Assembly: GCF_002005305.1 (NCBI RefSeq)
Contig: NZ_CP014782.1
Location: 4,278,001 to 4,342,000, forward strand
DNA from: Shewanella psychrophila
Lineage (GTDB): Bacteria > Pseudomonadota > Gammaproteobacteria > Enterobacterales > Shewanellaceae
Direction of reading: 5' to 3'
Length of the DNA stretch: 64,000 nucleotides
Shown here: one piece after another, positions 1-9,394 of the stretch
Layout of the letters: each line of letters opens with the position of its first letter
Position numbering within the stretch: the stretch's first letter is position 1
Notes under the pieces: generated by a model
Seen by the model: only the letters and a program-made list of their open reading frames with translations
What the model was told of the DNA's origin: nothing
The model's database searches: none
Program-made: the position numbers and the translations under genes

Positions 1-851
1 ATACTTTCTAACCAAATCGCATCTTGACCTGAAGCTTTAACTAAAATGTTATTATTTCTCTTTTCTAACACTTTTCCTGACTCTATATTCTTTTCAAACC
101 CACCATATATAGGAGTGCTACTAATGATCATGATGTATCTGCCATTAAAAACAAACTCAGCACCAGGATATGGAGGAGCTAAAGCGCGAATTAAATTATG
201 AATGGCTTCAGCTGACATGCGAAAATCAATAAGACCATCTATTCGACTTCTTTTTCTCCAGTAGGTCGCTTGAGAATTATCTTGCTCTAGGAAGTTTGCA
301 GTACTATTCGCCAGTTCAACTGTAAATTTTTCAATTTGTTTTTTTGATACTCTTAAAATTTTCTCATAGAGCTTTTTAGCATCATCCGTATCTTGAATTA
401 ATATATTTTCTTGACTCAGAATTGGCCCAGAGTCAGCACCAATATCCATTTTGAAAAACGTCGATGCAGTTTCTTCTAACCCTAAAGCAAGTGCCCAAAT
501 TATTGGATGGCGACCTCTATTTTTGGGAAGCTTAGCGGGGTGAAAACCAATAACGCCTAGCGGAGGAAGAGCCAGTAGCTCTTCACTAAGTAGATAGCTC
601 CAACCTATGCAATAGATTACATCGACATTATAGCGTCGCAAGAATTCTATAGAGAGTCCTCTTTCTTTTGGGTTCTCAAAGTGAAAAGGAATTTTACTAG
701 ATTTGCAAATTTTAGATAGATCAGCAAAGTCTGTGTTAATTGTAGACTTCTCCCGAGTAACAACCGCACAGACTTCAACATCATTAATGTCTAAAAGAGT
801 TTCAAGAGCCATAAGACTCGTTTGCACGCAACCAATAAAACCAATACGCAT
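1..851 (-). CDS. Fmt-like formyltransferase (partial, runs off left edge)
   Basis: The frame opens with ATG at 851 and stays open to the window edge, so about 283 residues are visible and the C-terminus is missing. The N-terminus reads MRIGFIGCVQTSL. A formyltransferase signature follows: GFHPAKLPKNRG, with the catalytic His, and MDIGADSGPI, with the catalytic Asp of the 10-formyl-tetrahydrofolate-dependent family. The Asn that normally sits two residues before the His in tRNA formyltransferases is Gly here, as in many sugar N-formyltransferases. The start lies 10 bp after the neuC stop, and that TAG stop overlaps the AGGAG ribosome-binding site, so the two genes are one operon. From context I infer formylation of an amino-sugar nucleotide made by the preceding enzymes. 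A housekeeping fmt is unlikely in this position. The substrate is unknown. Confidence 0.8.
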   Translation of the reverse strand, partial: MRIGFIGCVQTSLMALETLLDINDVEVCAVVTREKSTINTDFADLSKICKSSKIPFHFENPKERGLSIEFLRRYNVDVIYCIGWSYLLSEELLALPPLGVIGFHPAKLPKNRGRHPIIWALALGLEETASTFFKMDIGADSGPILSQENILIQDTDDAKKLYEKILRVSKKQIEKFTVELANSTANFLEQDNSQATYWRKRSRIDGLIDFRMSAEAIHNLIRALAPPYPGAEFVFNGRYIMIISSTPIYGGFEKNIESGKVLEKRNNNILVKASGQDAIWLES

Positions 852-861
852 AATTTAACTC

Positions 862-2022
862 CTACTTAATATCATAGAATTTTTTATAAACCAAACCAGA
901 TGTGGGGTGATTTAATATAACATCTAAGATTCTTTCAGAACTACTTCCATTGCCGTATGGGTTTTTTGCTAATTTACACTTTTGTCTAAATTCTTCTGAT
1001 TGTGCTAATTGTAATGCGCCCAAGATTGATATTTTATCACCATTGCAGCTAATTACTGTTTCACCTGCTATCCGCCCTTTTTGGCGTTCCCCAATATTTA
1101 TTGTAGGTATATTAAAAGTTGGGGCTTCTATTAAACCACTAGACGAATTACCAATAACTAAGTCACAGTGTTTTAAAACACTCAAATACCGAAGTTGGCC
1201 TAAAGATTGAACAAGTAAAACACGTTCTGGAATCTCACTTTTAAATTCATCTAAAATAGTGATCAAGGCTCGACCATGTGTATCTGCATTTGGATAAGTA
1301 ATAACAAAATTGTGGTTAGGATAATTTCGAAGCGCTGACAGGAGTCGTTTTAGATCATCAACGGCTCCATCTTTACTTAAAGTTACGGGATGATAAGTTA
1401 CTACCATATAAGGTTGTAGAGTTAAATCAAATTTGATCGACTTAGATAATTCATCTAATTCAAGTAAACTAAGAGATTTAATACTGTCGATACCTGGAGC
1501 ACCGAAGTTATACACCCGCTCAGGAAGTTCGCCTAACTGAATCACTCTCTGTCTGTAATCCTCTGTAGTTGTAAAGTGCAAGTGAGACATTTTCGTCATA
1601 GAATGCCGAACAGCCTCGTCAATAAGACCTTCGGTTATTTCACCGCCATGTATATGTGCAATTGGAATTTGTGCAACCATAGCTGCCTGGCAAACTGCCA
1701 TTGATTCAAATCTGTCACCTAAAACAACCAATAAATCAGGTTTCGTTCTTTCTAGTGTATCAGCCGCGCAAATAAGAGCTAATCCCATAGATTTTGAAAT
1801 ACCAACAGGTGTATCAGAAGACAGTAGAAACTCCATTTTTTCCGCAATTGGAAAGCCGTCTTTCTCAATTTGGTGTATTGTTTTTCCGAACTCAGGTGAA
1901 AGATGCATTCCCCCAACTAAAAGTTGCAGCTCTGCCTCTATAGATTCATTAAGTCCTTTAATTACCCAATATAAAAGACCGTACTCAGCTCTTGTACCGG
2001 TAAATACTGCGATTCGTTTCAT
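862..2022 (-). CDS. neuC: UDP-N-acetylglucosamine 2-epimerase, hydrolysing (NeuC/LegG type)
   Basis: 386 residues, the usual length for the hydrolysing 2-epimerases. These enzymes release UDP from a UDP-HexNAc while inverting C2, giving the free ManNAc-type sugar for condensation with phosphoenolpyruvate by NeuB/LegI. Family features seen are the N-terminal Rossmann start (MKRIAVFTGTRAEYG), GDRFE at 102-106, HIHGGE at 123-128, the DEAVRHSMTK helix after it, and GNSSSGLIEAP near residue 300 in the second GT-B-like domain. The ATG overlaps the legC stop by 4 bp (ATGA), so the genes are translationally coupled. With an upstream 4,6-dehydratase and aminotransferase, the substrate is more likely a 4-amino-4,6-dideoxy derivative (legionaminic pathway, LegG) than plain UDP-GlcNAc. 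NeuB and CMP-transferase genes would lie left of the window. Confidence 0.9.
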   Translation of the reverse strand: MKRIAVFTGTRAEYGLLYWVIKGLNESIEAELQLLVGGMHLSPEFGKTIHQIEKDGFPIAEKMEFLLSSDTPVGISKSMGLALICAADTLERTKPDLLVVLGDRFESMAVCQAAMVAQIPIAHIHGGEITEGLIDEAVRHSMTKMSHLHFTTTEDYRQRVIQLGELPERVYNFGAPGIDSIKSLSLLELDELSKSIKFDLTLQPYMVVTYHPVTLSKDGAVDDLKRLLSALRNYPNHNFVITYPNADTHGRALITILDEFKSEIPERVLLVQSLGQLRYLSVLKHCDLVIGNSSSGLIEAPTFNIPTINIGERQKGRIAGETVISCNGDKISILGALQLAQSEEFRQKCKLAKNPYGNGSSSERILDVILNHPTSGLVYKKFYDIK

Positions 2023-3170
2023 ACTGTTATCTCTATGGGTGAGCTAGGTAAATTAACTAGATGTGCTTCAATATATTCTGACTGCGAAAGATCACCACGT
2101 GGTGCATCTTTGAACATAGGTAAACGGTGCATCAGCTGCCAAATAGGACGGGTCATAACTCCTGCATCGTTTGTTTGCTTAAGTAACTCATCGCGCATCT
2201 TTGCAGACGGACAGATCACGGCATTAAGCCAATAATTTGATTGGGCGTATTTAGGTTCAACAACAAACTGAAGATCGCTGCGAGCGAAATAATCTTGATA
2301 ATGCTCAGCCAGAATACGTTTTTGAGTTAAATACAACTCTAGCACTTCCATCTGAGCACAGCCTAAAGCAGCATTTAAGTTTGGCATTCGATAGTTAAAG
2401 CCTGCTTCATCGTGATAGAATTCATAAGGATGCGGAACTTTCGCAGTAGTCGTAACATGTTTAGTATGCGCACCAAGTTCAGCCGTTTTACACAACACTA
2501 TACCACCGCCCCCCGTAGTTATGATCTTATTACCGTTAAAACTCACAGCGCCAAAATTACCTAAAGTTCCGGTATGCTTTCCTTTATAGAAAGAACCCAA
2601 GCTTTCAGCAGCATCTTCTACTAATACAATGTTCCATTTTTTGCAAACTGAAATAAGTTCATCCATTTCTACTGGGTGACCAAAAGTGTGCATTGGCACC
2701 ACGGCACGAATTGGACGTTGAGTACCTTTATGAATGCAGCCTGTTTCCGATACTTGGGCATGTTCGGTCAAATATGCATCCACGGCTTTAGGACATAAGC
2801 CAATGCTTACTGGTGATACATCGACAAAGATTGGTTCGGCCCCCATATGATATAAAGCATTACAAGTTGCAACGAATGTGAGCGCTTGAGTAATCACAAA
2901 ATCACCATACTTTACGCCAGCCATATAAAGCGCAGCATGTAGTGCAGCAGTCCCATTCACAGTTGCAACAGCTTGCGCTGTCCCTGTATACGCCTCGATT
3001 TTTTGCTCGAATTTATCTACAAACTTACCGACACTAGAGACAAATGTACTTTGAATTGTCTCTAAAACTAACTGCTGTTCACTACCCGAAAAGGTGGGCG
3101 TATGTAACGGGATAAAATCGCTTGTTTGGTATATATCGCGAACAAATTCAACAATCGTTGCTTGGCTCAT
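2019..3170 (-). CDS. legC: LegC-type PLP-dependent sugar-nucleotide aminotransferase
   Basis: 383 residues, DegT/DnrJ/EryC1 fold. It transfers an amino group from glutamate to a 4-keto-6-deoxy UDP-HexNAc. Visible features are the N-terminal PLHTPTFSG and STFVSSVGKFVDKFE stretch typical of the LegC subfamily, VEDAAES with the PLP-ring-stacking Asp near 186, and SFNGNKIITTGGGG with the Schiff-base Lys at 215. It lies between the dehydratase and neuC and overlaps neuC by 4 bp, which suggests one pathway. The upstream gap to the dehydratase stop is 68 bp and the ribosome-binding site is weak (GAGAGACGAG). Alternative names in related clusters are PseC-like or perosamine-synthase-like; the LegC start motif favours the legionaminic branch. 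Confidence 0.88.
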   Translation of the reverse strand: MSQATIVEFVRDIYQTSDFIPLHTPTFSGSEQQLVLETIQSTFVSSVGKFVDKFEQKIEAYTGTAQAVATVNGTAALHAALYMAGVKYGDFVITQALTFVATCNALYHMGAEPIFVDVSPVSIGLCPKAVDAYLTEHAQVSETGCIHKGTQRPIRAVVPMHTFGHPVEMDELISVCKKWNIVLVEDAAESLGSFYKGKHTGTLGNFGAVSFNGNKIITTGGGGIVLCKTAELGAHTKHVTTTAKVPHPYEFYHDEAGFNYRMPNLNAALGCAQMEVLELYLTQKRILAEHYQDYFARSDLQFVVEPKYAQSNYWLNAVICPSAKMRDELLKQTNDAGVMTRPIWQLMHRLPMFKDAPRGDLSQSEYIEAHLVNLPSSPIEITV

Positions 3171-3238
3171 TACTCGTCTCTCTACTCAGTTAGAACTTTT
3201 ATATTGTGATTTACTTCTGTTTTCCCGCCCTCTGCTGA

Positions 3239-4429
3239 TTACATTTTATTGTCGAGGTACTTACCCGTTTCTTTGTGTCCAAAATCAGGGATCATAGTAA
3301 AAAATAGTTTCACGATATCCTCTTTGCTCCACTCTAGTGTCGATTTCATTTGACCTATCTGCAACTCAAATAGCTCAAGAAGTTCTTGCTGATATATCAG
3401 CTCATTTTTGATAATACCTAAGTTATCAAAACGCGCCATATCAAGTGTTTCTTTATCAGTAAAGAATTCTTCAAAATCTTTTTCACCTGTCGTATCACTT
3501 GAAGTGAATAGACAAGGCCACTTACCCTGCGCTGGTAGCGTTTTTGCTAATTCACGAGCTTCATCCTCACTTTCACATAGATGGGCCTCGAACCCACGTT
3601 GCTTTAAATACTTAACCGCAATATCAGCAAAAGAGATAAGGTGTAGCGCTTCACTCAACTTAGGAAAAAAAATATCGCGATTTTCACCGAAAATACACGA
3701 CATCAAGCACAATTCACCCGATTCTTGAGGAGTCACAAAATAACGCTTAATATCATTTGGGGCAACTATGGGTTGGCCCTTCTGAATACGCTGATTGAAT
3801 CCATGTAAAAGTGAGCCGTCAGAGAAGGCAACGTTAGCAAAACGAGCAGTAGAAATAGCTATATGCTCACTCTTGCGCATCAGAAACATTTCCATGATAC
3901 GCTTTGAAGCCCCCATCATGTTGACAGGATTTGCCGCCTTATCCGTCGAAACACAGAAATATTTCTTTACCCCTGCATCAATCGACTGTTGGATGGTTTT
4001 ATCAGTGTTAAATATATTTACATCAATCATACGCATCAAAGTAAATGGATCTTTTTCGCTTCGCACATGTTTAAGTGCTGAAAGATTCAACACATAGTCA
4101 TACTGACCATCAGCTTTGATAAAAGCATCGTATTCTATTGAGCCAATATCTAGGGCAAAAGTCTGAAAATCACCATTAATGTAACCAAATGAACTACGAA
4201 TATCACGAACCAGTTCAACCATGTTATTTTCACTGATATCAACTACGTGAAGTTTTTGTGGGTTACGCTTAAATATCTCTTTAGTTACAGCCTGACCAAT
4301 TGAGCCCGCACCACCTAAAACCAGGAATCGAGACTGTGATACTGTATGGTTCATTTCTTCATTATATTCGCTTATGTCTGATACGAATAATTCTTTATCA
4401 CGTCCAATTAATGGCAATATACTGCTCAT
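3239..4429 (-). CDS. UDP-N-acetylglucosamine 4,6-dehydratase (SDR, SMK triad)
   Basis: About 396 residues, extended SDR of the FlaA1/WbpM/CapD type. It makes the 4-keto-6-deoxy UDP-HexNAc used by the next enzyme. NAD-binding GGAGSIG is at 39-45. The active site reads STDKAANPVNMMGASK, with Ser161, Met172 in place of the usual SDR Tyr, and Lys176; this Ser-Met-Lys triad is known for FlaA1-type dehydratases. A TTG nine bases further upstream is open in frame, but the AGGAA ribosome-binding site is too close to it and well spaced for the ATG at 4429, so I chose the ATG. It is the first sugar-biosynthesis gene after wzz in the operon. It is soluble, without the N-terminal membrane domain of WbpM. 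Role equivalent to LegB is inferred from the neighbours. Confidence 0.87.
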   Translation of the reverse strand: MSSILPLIGRDKELFVSDISEYNEEMNHTVSQSRFLVLGGAGSIGQAVTKEIFKRNPQKLHVVDISENNMVELVRDIRSSFGYINGDFQTFALDIGSIEYDAFIKADGQYDYVLNLSALKHVRSEKDPFTLMRMIDVNIFNTDKTIQQSIDAGVKKYFCVSTDKAANPVNMMGASKRIMEMFLMRKSEHIAISTARFANVAFSDGSLLHGFNQRIQKGQPIVAPNDIKRYFVTPQESGELCLMSCIFGENRDIFFPKLSEALHLISFADIAVKYLKQRGFEAHLCESEDEARELAKTLPAQGKWPCLFTSSDTTGEKDFEEFFTDKETLDMARFDNLGIIKNELIYQQELLELFELQIGQMKSTLEWSKEDIVKLFFTMIPDFGHKETGKYLDNKM

Positions 4430-4692
4430 ATTCTTCAATTCCTAATTCGATTTTATTGAATCCGTGCGCTCTTACACCTCAGCATTTAATTACCCACTGA
4501 GACACTTTCTATCCGTTTTGATATAATGGCATCTTCACTATCTGAACTGGTTTCACTATTTTTGTTAAACAGTCACAATAGGCATGCCAGAAGAACTTAG
4601 GTTAACATTATCCAGAACACTCTTCTTACCGTTAAAATAAACTTGTAAAACTTCATAGTGCTAATATAAATTTTGGGGTAAAGGACTTAACC
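4430..4692. other. Intergenic gap wzz to dehydratase, nothing recognised
   Basis: About 260 bp between the Wzz stop and the dehydratase start. I see no open frame with a ribosome-binding site, no clear terminator and no repeat of the window's families. An internal promoter is possible but not visible. Confidence 0.4.
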
Positions 4693-5652
4693 CTATTTTT
4701 TTACAAAATGTCTTATAAGAACAAGCATTACAGCTAACATGCCGCCAAGCAATGTACCTAGTACACATATAAGCGCTCGTTTAGGCCCAGCTTTTGCCTC
4801 CGGGACTAGTGCTGGATCAATTGTCTTAAATACATATTCATCACGTACTTCAGCAAACATAATGGTTTTTGTTTGCTCTTCAATTAGCTGATAAAGAATT
4901 GTGCGAATGTCAGCCACATTTGTTAGTGCGATCTGTTTAGTCAAAAATTCGCTGCTACGGGTAGCTTCTGTAACATCTCGTTCTTTCATTGCTTGATTTA
5001 TGTCTTCTATCAGCCAAATCGCCCATTGTTGGGCAACTGCAGGTGATAAATGTTCGACAGTTACTGTGACCATTCCAGTTTCTTTCACTGAGTCAACAGA
5101 GATGGCCTTAACGAACACTTTATATGCTTCTTGCATAGAGGGTTCTGGTTTAAACGGGGCTTTAACTTTACGAAGCCATGTTTTAGTTTCTGGACTATAT
5201 AACTCCTCATTGTAAGTGATCGTGTTGTCACTCATGTTCCATTTATCGACTGCCATCAAATCGGGAAGGATATTGTGCCTCGTTATAAATTGGCTGGTAA
5301 ATTGACGAGACTTCATCACTTCTATGGCCATTTGAGTTTTATCAACTCCCCCGCCACCGCCTAGGTTGATACCAGCCATACTGGCAAGACCACCAAACTG
5401 TCCAGCTAAGGCACTTAAACCACCGCCTTGCTCTTCACTAGCAGGGGCTAACAGCGCTTCTGATTTGTATATGTTGGGCTGATTAACGGCATAGATAACT
5501 GAGCCAATAGCGAAGACTGCAGTGATTGCTATGATTAGCCACTTGCCTTGCCAGATGACAGCGAATAGTTCGCGGAGATCAATTTCATCATCAACTGAAT
5601 GTTGATGAGGAAATTTAGCGTCATACAGAGGTTCAGGTATTTGTTTAGTCAT
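4693..5652 (-). CDS. wzz: Wzz-family polysaccharide chain-length regulator
   Basis: 319 residues with the polysaccharide co-polymerase layout: cytoplasmic N-terminus (about 1-37), first membrane helix near 38-56, a long periplasmic coiled region, and a second helix near 292-315 (ALICVLGTLLGGMLAVMLVL). The Pro/Gly-rich stretch before it (PEAKAGPKR) is typical of the family. It sits in the inner membrane and sets the modal length of Wzy-made polysaccharide. There is no C-terminal tyrosine-kinase domain, so it is Wzz-like rather than Wzc-like. It is 138 bp downstream of the SLBB export gene and that gap holds a palindrome. A loop rich in Gly (GGGGGVD near 100) is unusual but probably benign. The ATG at 5652 has no clear ribosome-binding site. 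Confidence 0.88.
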   Translation of the reverse strand: MTKQIPEPLYDAKFPHQHSVDDEIDLRELFAVIWQGKWLIIAITAVFAIGSVIYAVNQPNIYKSEALLAPASEEQGGGLSALAGQFGGLASMAGINLGGGGGVDKTQMAIEVMKSRQFTSQFITRHNILPDLMAVDKWNMSDNTITYNEELYSPETKTWLRKVKAPFKPEPSMQEAYKVFVKAISVDSVKETGMVTVTVEHLSPAVAQQWAIWLIEDINQAMKERDVTEATRSSEFLTKQIALTNVADIRTILYQLIEEQTKTIMFAEVRDEYVFKTIDPALVPEAKAGPKRALICVLGTLLGGMLAVMLVLIRHFVKK

Positions 5653-5720
5653 ATTTTAATTTGTTATTACTTTAGTCTGTTATTTTGAGTAAAGCGTTAA
5701 GAAATACTCAAAACATAAAT

Positions 5721-5745
5721 GGATTCCGGCCTTCACCGGAATGAT
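5721..5745. repeat. Palindrome ATTCCGG-loop-CCGGAAT
   Basis: Perfect 7-bp inverted repeat (5723-5729 and 5736-5742) with a 6-base loop, between the SLBB gene and wzz. It resembles the dispersed ATTCC...GGAAT palindromes common in marine gammaproteobacteria. On the transcript it would form a hairpin but no T-tract follows, so I read it as a repeat or attenuating hairpin, not a terminator. Confidence 0.55.
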
Positions 5746-5790
5746 ATGAAAATCATTGCGCTCAGTATTGAAAGATTACTTTATACTGTT

Positions 5791-8550
5791 TTATAGATTT
5801 GCAACAGTAGCGAATGTGACTGCTGTATTAGCTAGAATTTGGGTAACTTGAGTCCAAAGAGATAGGTTATCTTTGTACTCAGTATCTAGCGGAACGATAA
5901 TAGTATCACCAGGTTGGAGGTCATCTTCATTACTGAACCACATTGAGTTGCTTGGTATCATAACCGATCCGTTCGCCTTGATAACATAGGTTCTATCATC
6001 ATCGGCACGTTCTCTTACTCCGCCAGACATTGCAAGATACTGCTCTAAGGTTAACCCTTTCTTATATCTATGAGTCGCAGCATGTTGTACCTCGCCCATC
6101 ACCGCAATGGTCTGCTTAGTCGATGGGATGTATAAAACATCAGAGTCTTCAAGCTGTAAATCGGCTTGTTCAATTCCGATTGAAATGGCAGAAAGATCTA
6201 CAACTAAGCGTCCAACGGCTTTGATATTTTCTAAATCATTCAACATCATCTGTGCATCTGCATAATTAACAACATTACCGTCTTTAGACACACCACGAGT
6301 AGCAATGTCACGACGAAGTTGATCAGCAAGCTTTTTGATCTCTAACTGCTCTTGCAAGCGTACAGATTCACGCACAAATACCGATGATGGAAGATATGCG
6401 TATTCAGTAAAGCCACCGGCGCGTTTCAGCACATCTTTAAGTGATTCACCGCGACGTATGTTATAAACACCTGGGAATCTTACTTCGCCACGAATCTCTA
6501 CGGTTTTGTTCTCTTGCCACTCAGGCGTGGTCATGACAGTTAAGATGTCACGTCCCTTCAATAAAACGTTAGCAGCTACATTTCCTTGAATAGCACTTTT
6601 CAGATCAATATTTGCATGATTAATACTTGAACCAGTGTTATCTGTAAGTGTGCTGGTAAGTTCTGCTCTGGATGTATAGGCGCCTTCTTTGAGCCCGCCG
6701 CCAGCCTTGATAAGATCATTAACTCTGGCATTAACCGCTAAAGGATATATTCCCGGATGTCGCACTTTACCATTTACGGCAACAACCTTGACTCCTTTAC
6801 CCGCACGTCCTTGACTACTTAGCTTCATGACTACCGGATAGAGAAGCTCTCCTCTATTCATCACTCCACTTAGCTTAATTAAGTCTTTATCATCAAACAG
6901 GTTAATCAACATCTTGTTGACTTCACCAATGATTGCTGAAGTTTGATCGTCTTCAGGAGCCTCTTTATCAATGACCACACCGCCTAATTCACTGCGTTGT
7001 TCTAAGCCTTGTTTTTGCAACTGCGAGAAGCCAGCGTTAAAAATATCATTGCCAATGAGGGAGTCACCAGCCAGTTCAGCCACCTTTTCGACTCGCTCTT
7101 TTACGAGTTTATTCAGCTCATAACGGTTTTGAGCTTCGTCACTAAAGTTAAAGAAAATAACCTTATCTCGAGACTTTAATAAAAGATCATCAGAAGGTGT
7201 TTTATCACTAATAGCGAGACTTGGTGCAAACTGATGAACTTCTACATCACCATAATCATTTATCTCACGAACAATAATAGCGTAATCAAGATCTGCCGAG
7301 GCTTGTAGATCCCCCCATATTGAAGGAACTAAATCACTTATTTTTTGACCTTGGTACCATTGATACTTACCAGGACGAACTACCGCACCGATAACTGTGA
7401 TGGCATTCTCGTACTGACTCGATGCACTCTTAATTCGGACAACATCTCCTGATCGAGCTTTAGCAGCTTTTCCGCTGTCAGTGGTTAAATCTAGGTTCGT
7501 GACCGTTTTTAGGCCTTTGCTATTGAATCGCTCAACACTACTACTTCTAGGATAGGCCCCAGGTTTAAGGCCTGCGGCCATGGAGATAATATCTCCTATT
7601 GTTTCATGCTTTTTCAACTCATAAATAGCGGGTCTTCTAACTTCACCAGTTACACTAACAAGCCCACCAACAGATGGGATAAATACAACATCACCAGAAC
7701 GAAGACGTTTATCTCCTGAAGCGTCCCCTCTCATGAGCAAATCGTAAAGATCCATGGTGCCTATCAACTTACCATTACGTTTTAGCTGAATGTTACGTAA
7801 CGAGCCAATCTCGTTGACACCACCAGATACAAACAAAGCTTGTGTAATAGTCGATAAACTTGAAACAGTATATGAACCAGGTTTGTATGCGTCGCCTGCC
7901 ACAAATATTCGAATAGAACGTAACTCACCCATAGTGATATTAGATTCAATACCTATCATCTGCTGCTTGATTCGGGTTGTTAACTGTTCTTTGAGCTGCT
8001 CGAAGTTTAAGCCTGCAACATTTATGGGCCCTAACTCAGGAAACTGAATGACACCTTCTCTATTGATAACCAAGTCGTACTCTTTGTTGTCCTTACCATA
8101 GAGCTGAACTTTAATATTATCTCCCGGACCCACCATATATTCACTTGGTACAGGCACGTCAGATACCGGTGCAAAGGTTGTAGGCTCTCCCTGAAACAGG
8201 TCATAACCAAAACGCTTTAATTCCGCTTTTGCCTTATCTTCATCAAAATTGAGCTTGGCTTTTTTATCTTTATCACTTTTTTCATCAAAGATTGGTTTAC
8301 CGTTTTCATCAAACTGCTGTCTTTCATTGACTAGTTGAGGATTTTCAAGCTTAGGCTGTTGGTTAGAACCACCAGTTATCATCGATGGATCAATACCATA
8401 TTGCTTAGCGAGTCTTTGCTGCTCTGAAGCTGGAAGTTGCTTGAACTGTTCCATCATCTGCGGAGACGGCATTACTGCTTGCGCCTGTGTGCTCAACAAA
8501 ACTAGTGCACTTATCCCTGCAATGATTATTTTTTTGGTTTTGTGTAACAC
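5791..8550 (-). CDS. Large multi-SLBB polysaccharide export protein (Wza-like)
   Basis: 919 residues from the GTG at 8550. That start is preceded by GGAG eight bases upstream and gives a clean signal peptide (basic LHKTKKIIIAG, hydrophobic core, AQA cleavage near residue 25); the frame extends 25 codons further upstream without such signals. After an acidic, Lys-rich linker comes the polysaccharide export domain (SEYMVGPGDNIKVQLYG), then a series of SLBB-type modules. The C-terminus (LSLWTQVTQILANTAVTF) resembles the outer-membrane helix of Wza. Unlike classical Wza (about 380 residues) it has no lipobox Cys and is more than twice as long, as in OtnA-like proteins. It is the first gene of the polysaccharide operon and lies downstream of a JUMPstart/ops element. 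Export of capsule or long O-antigen is inferred. Confidence 0.85.
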   Translation of the reverse strand: MLHKTKKIIIAGISALVLLSTQAQAVMPSPQMMEQFKQLPASEQQRLAKQYGIDPSMITGGSNQQPKLENPQLVNERQQFDENGKPIFDEKSDKDKKAKLNFDEDKAKAELKRFGYDLFQGEPTTFAPVSDVPVPSEYMVGPGDNIKVQLYGKDNKEYDLVINREGVIQFPELGPINVAGLNFEQLKEQLTTRIKQQMIGIESNITMGELRSIRIFVAGDAYKPGSYTVSSLSTITQALFVSGGVNEIGSLRNIQLKRNGKLIGTMDLYDLLMRGDASGDKRLRSGDVVFIPSVGGLVSVTGEVRRPAIYELKKHETIGDIISMAAGLKPGAYPRSSSVERFNSKGLKTVTNLDLTTDSGKAAKARSGDVVRIKSASSQYENAITVIGAVVRPGKYQWYQGQKISDLVPSIWGDLQASADLDYAIIVREINDYGDVEVHQFAPSLAISDKTPSDDLLLKSRDKVIFFNFSDEAQNRYELNKLVKERVEKVAELAGDSLIGNDIFNAGFSQLQKQGLEQRSELGGVVIDKEAPEDDQTSAIIGEVNKMLINLFDDKDLIKLSGVMNRGELLYPVVMKLSSQGRAGKGVKVVAVNGKVRHPGIYPLAVNARVNDLIKAGGGLKEGAYTSRAELTSTLTDNTGSSINHANIDLKSAIQGNVAANVLLKGRDILTVMTTPEWQENKTVEIRGEVRFPGVYNIRRGESLKDVLKRAGGFTEYAYLPSSVFVRESVRLQEQLEIKKLADQLRRDIATRGVSKDGNVVNYADAQMMLNDLENIKAVGRLVVDLSAISIGIEQADLQLEDSDVLYIPSTKQTIAVMGEVQHAATHRYKKGLTLEQYLAMSGGVRERADDDRTYVIKANGSVMIPSNSMWFSNEDDLQPGDTIIVPLDTEYKDNLSLWTQVTQILANTAVTFATVANL

Positions 8551-8651
8551 CCGGTGTTCTCCATGAAAGAAATGTGATTTAAAGCAAATAGTTAGAATCG
8601 ATAAGTTGTAAGTTGCAAGTTGCAAGTTAAAACATAAATATTTTCATTTAG

Positions 8652-8690
8652 ACACGCTACCGCCCATGGATTGCGGCTTCCAAAGTGCCC
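8652..8690 (-). promoter_or_regulatory. JUMPstart sequence with ops element for RfaH
   Basis: On the minus strand 8664-8653 reads GGCGGTAGCGTG, identical to the 12-base ops core that pauses RNA polymerase and recruits RfaH. The preceding bases (GCACTTTGGAAGC, about 20 bases upstream) match the 5' part of the JUMPstart consensus (GCGCTTTGGGAGC) with two changes. It lies about 100 bp upstream of the start of the SLBB export gene, in the untranslated leader, which is the standard location. Together with rfaH just upstream, this predicts RfaH-dependent antitermination over the whole polysaccharide operon. Confidence 0.92.
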
Positions 8691-9120
8691 TACGCCTTAG
8701 CGTAAATTCATATTTTGTACTGAATGGTGACCTTAAGAAAACAAAGTTAACTTGCTTAAATTTACTTTGAAGTTCTTATACTCCACTGCTCATAATTTAT
8801 AAGTAGACACTGACCGCGCTCAGCCATCCCACCTCTACAAGCTAATTTATAGCTTCATTTATATGCTTCTTACTGCGTTCAGACTTAGGTAGAAACAGAA
8901 TCAAATGAAGCGACGTATTGTACTCGATTTTTTATTTTATTGCTGCTCATTATTACTGCATGCATTTTTCAGGGCAGAACTTAACTCCTTATAAACGGTT
9001 AAGTTACATTCAATCACTAGATCAGCAATAAAAAACAACGCCCCATACACATGCTACAGGCGGGTTATGATTGTATAAATTTAGTTTAACCTTCTAAAAT
9101 AACTAGGTTAAATGGTACCT
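8691..9120. other. Intergenic leader/promoter region, nothing specific recognised
   Basis: AT-rich stretch upstream of the JUMPstart element. It must contain the promoter of the polysaccharide operon, but I cannot single out -35/-10 boxes. No open frame with a ribosome-binding site is visible on either strand. Confidence 0.4.
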
Positions 9121-9139
9121 ATGGCAGATCTCTTACAAC

Positions 9140-9360
9140 AAAAAGGGAGGAAGACTGAGAAGACGCTACGCTGGTGAAGCGAAGAGGATGGCTGCGCCTG
9201 AGAGAACGGGGATAGGGCTAGAGAGAAAATGACACTTCGCAGATGGATAAACCAAAAACGGCAATAAAAACAAAGAGACGCCGATGCCAGTTATAGCCAA
9301 GAAGGTCGAAAAGCTGAGACGACAGCGTAGCCTACTAAATCCAAGATGACGCTACGCTGT
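9140..9360 (+). repeat. Degenerate copies of ~25-bp GATGACGCTGCGCTGG family
   Basis: Several imperfect copies of the motif GAxGACGCTACGCTGG, AGGATGGCTGCGCCTG and CAAGATGACGCTACGCTG recur here, downstream of rfaH. They are related to the repeats at 10.15-10.31, 12.17-12.45 and 14.64-15.08 kb. No coding frame is kept. Confidence 0.6.
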
Positions 9361-9394
9361 AGAAGAAAAAAGGCTGACCATGCCTAGTTTCATT

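Noticed and set aside
1..851. Housekeeping methionyl-tRNA formyltransferase
   Set aside because: The Asn of the tRNA-enzyme active site is Gly, and it is embedded in a sugar operon rather than beside def or rsmB.
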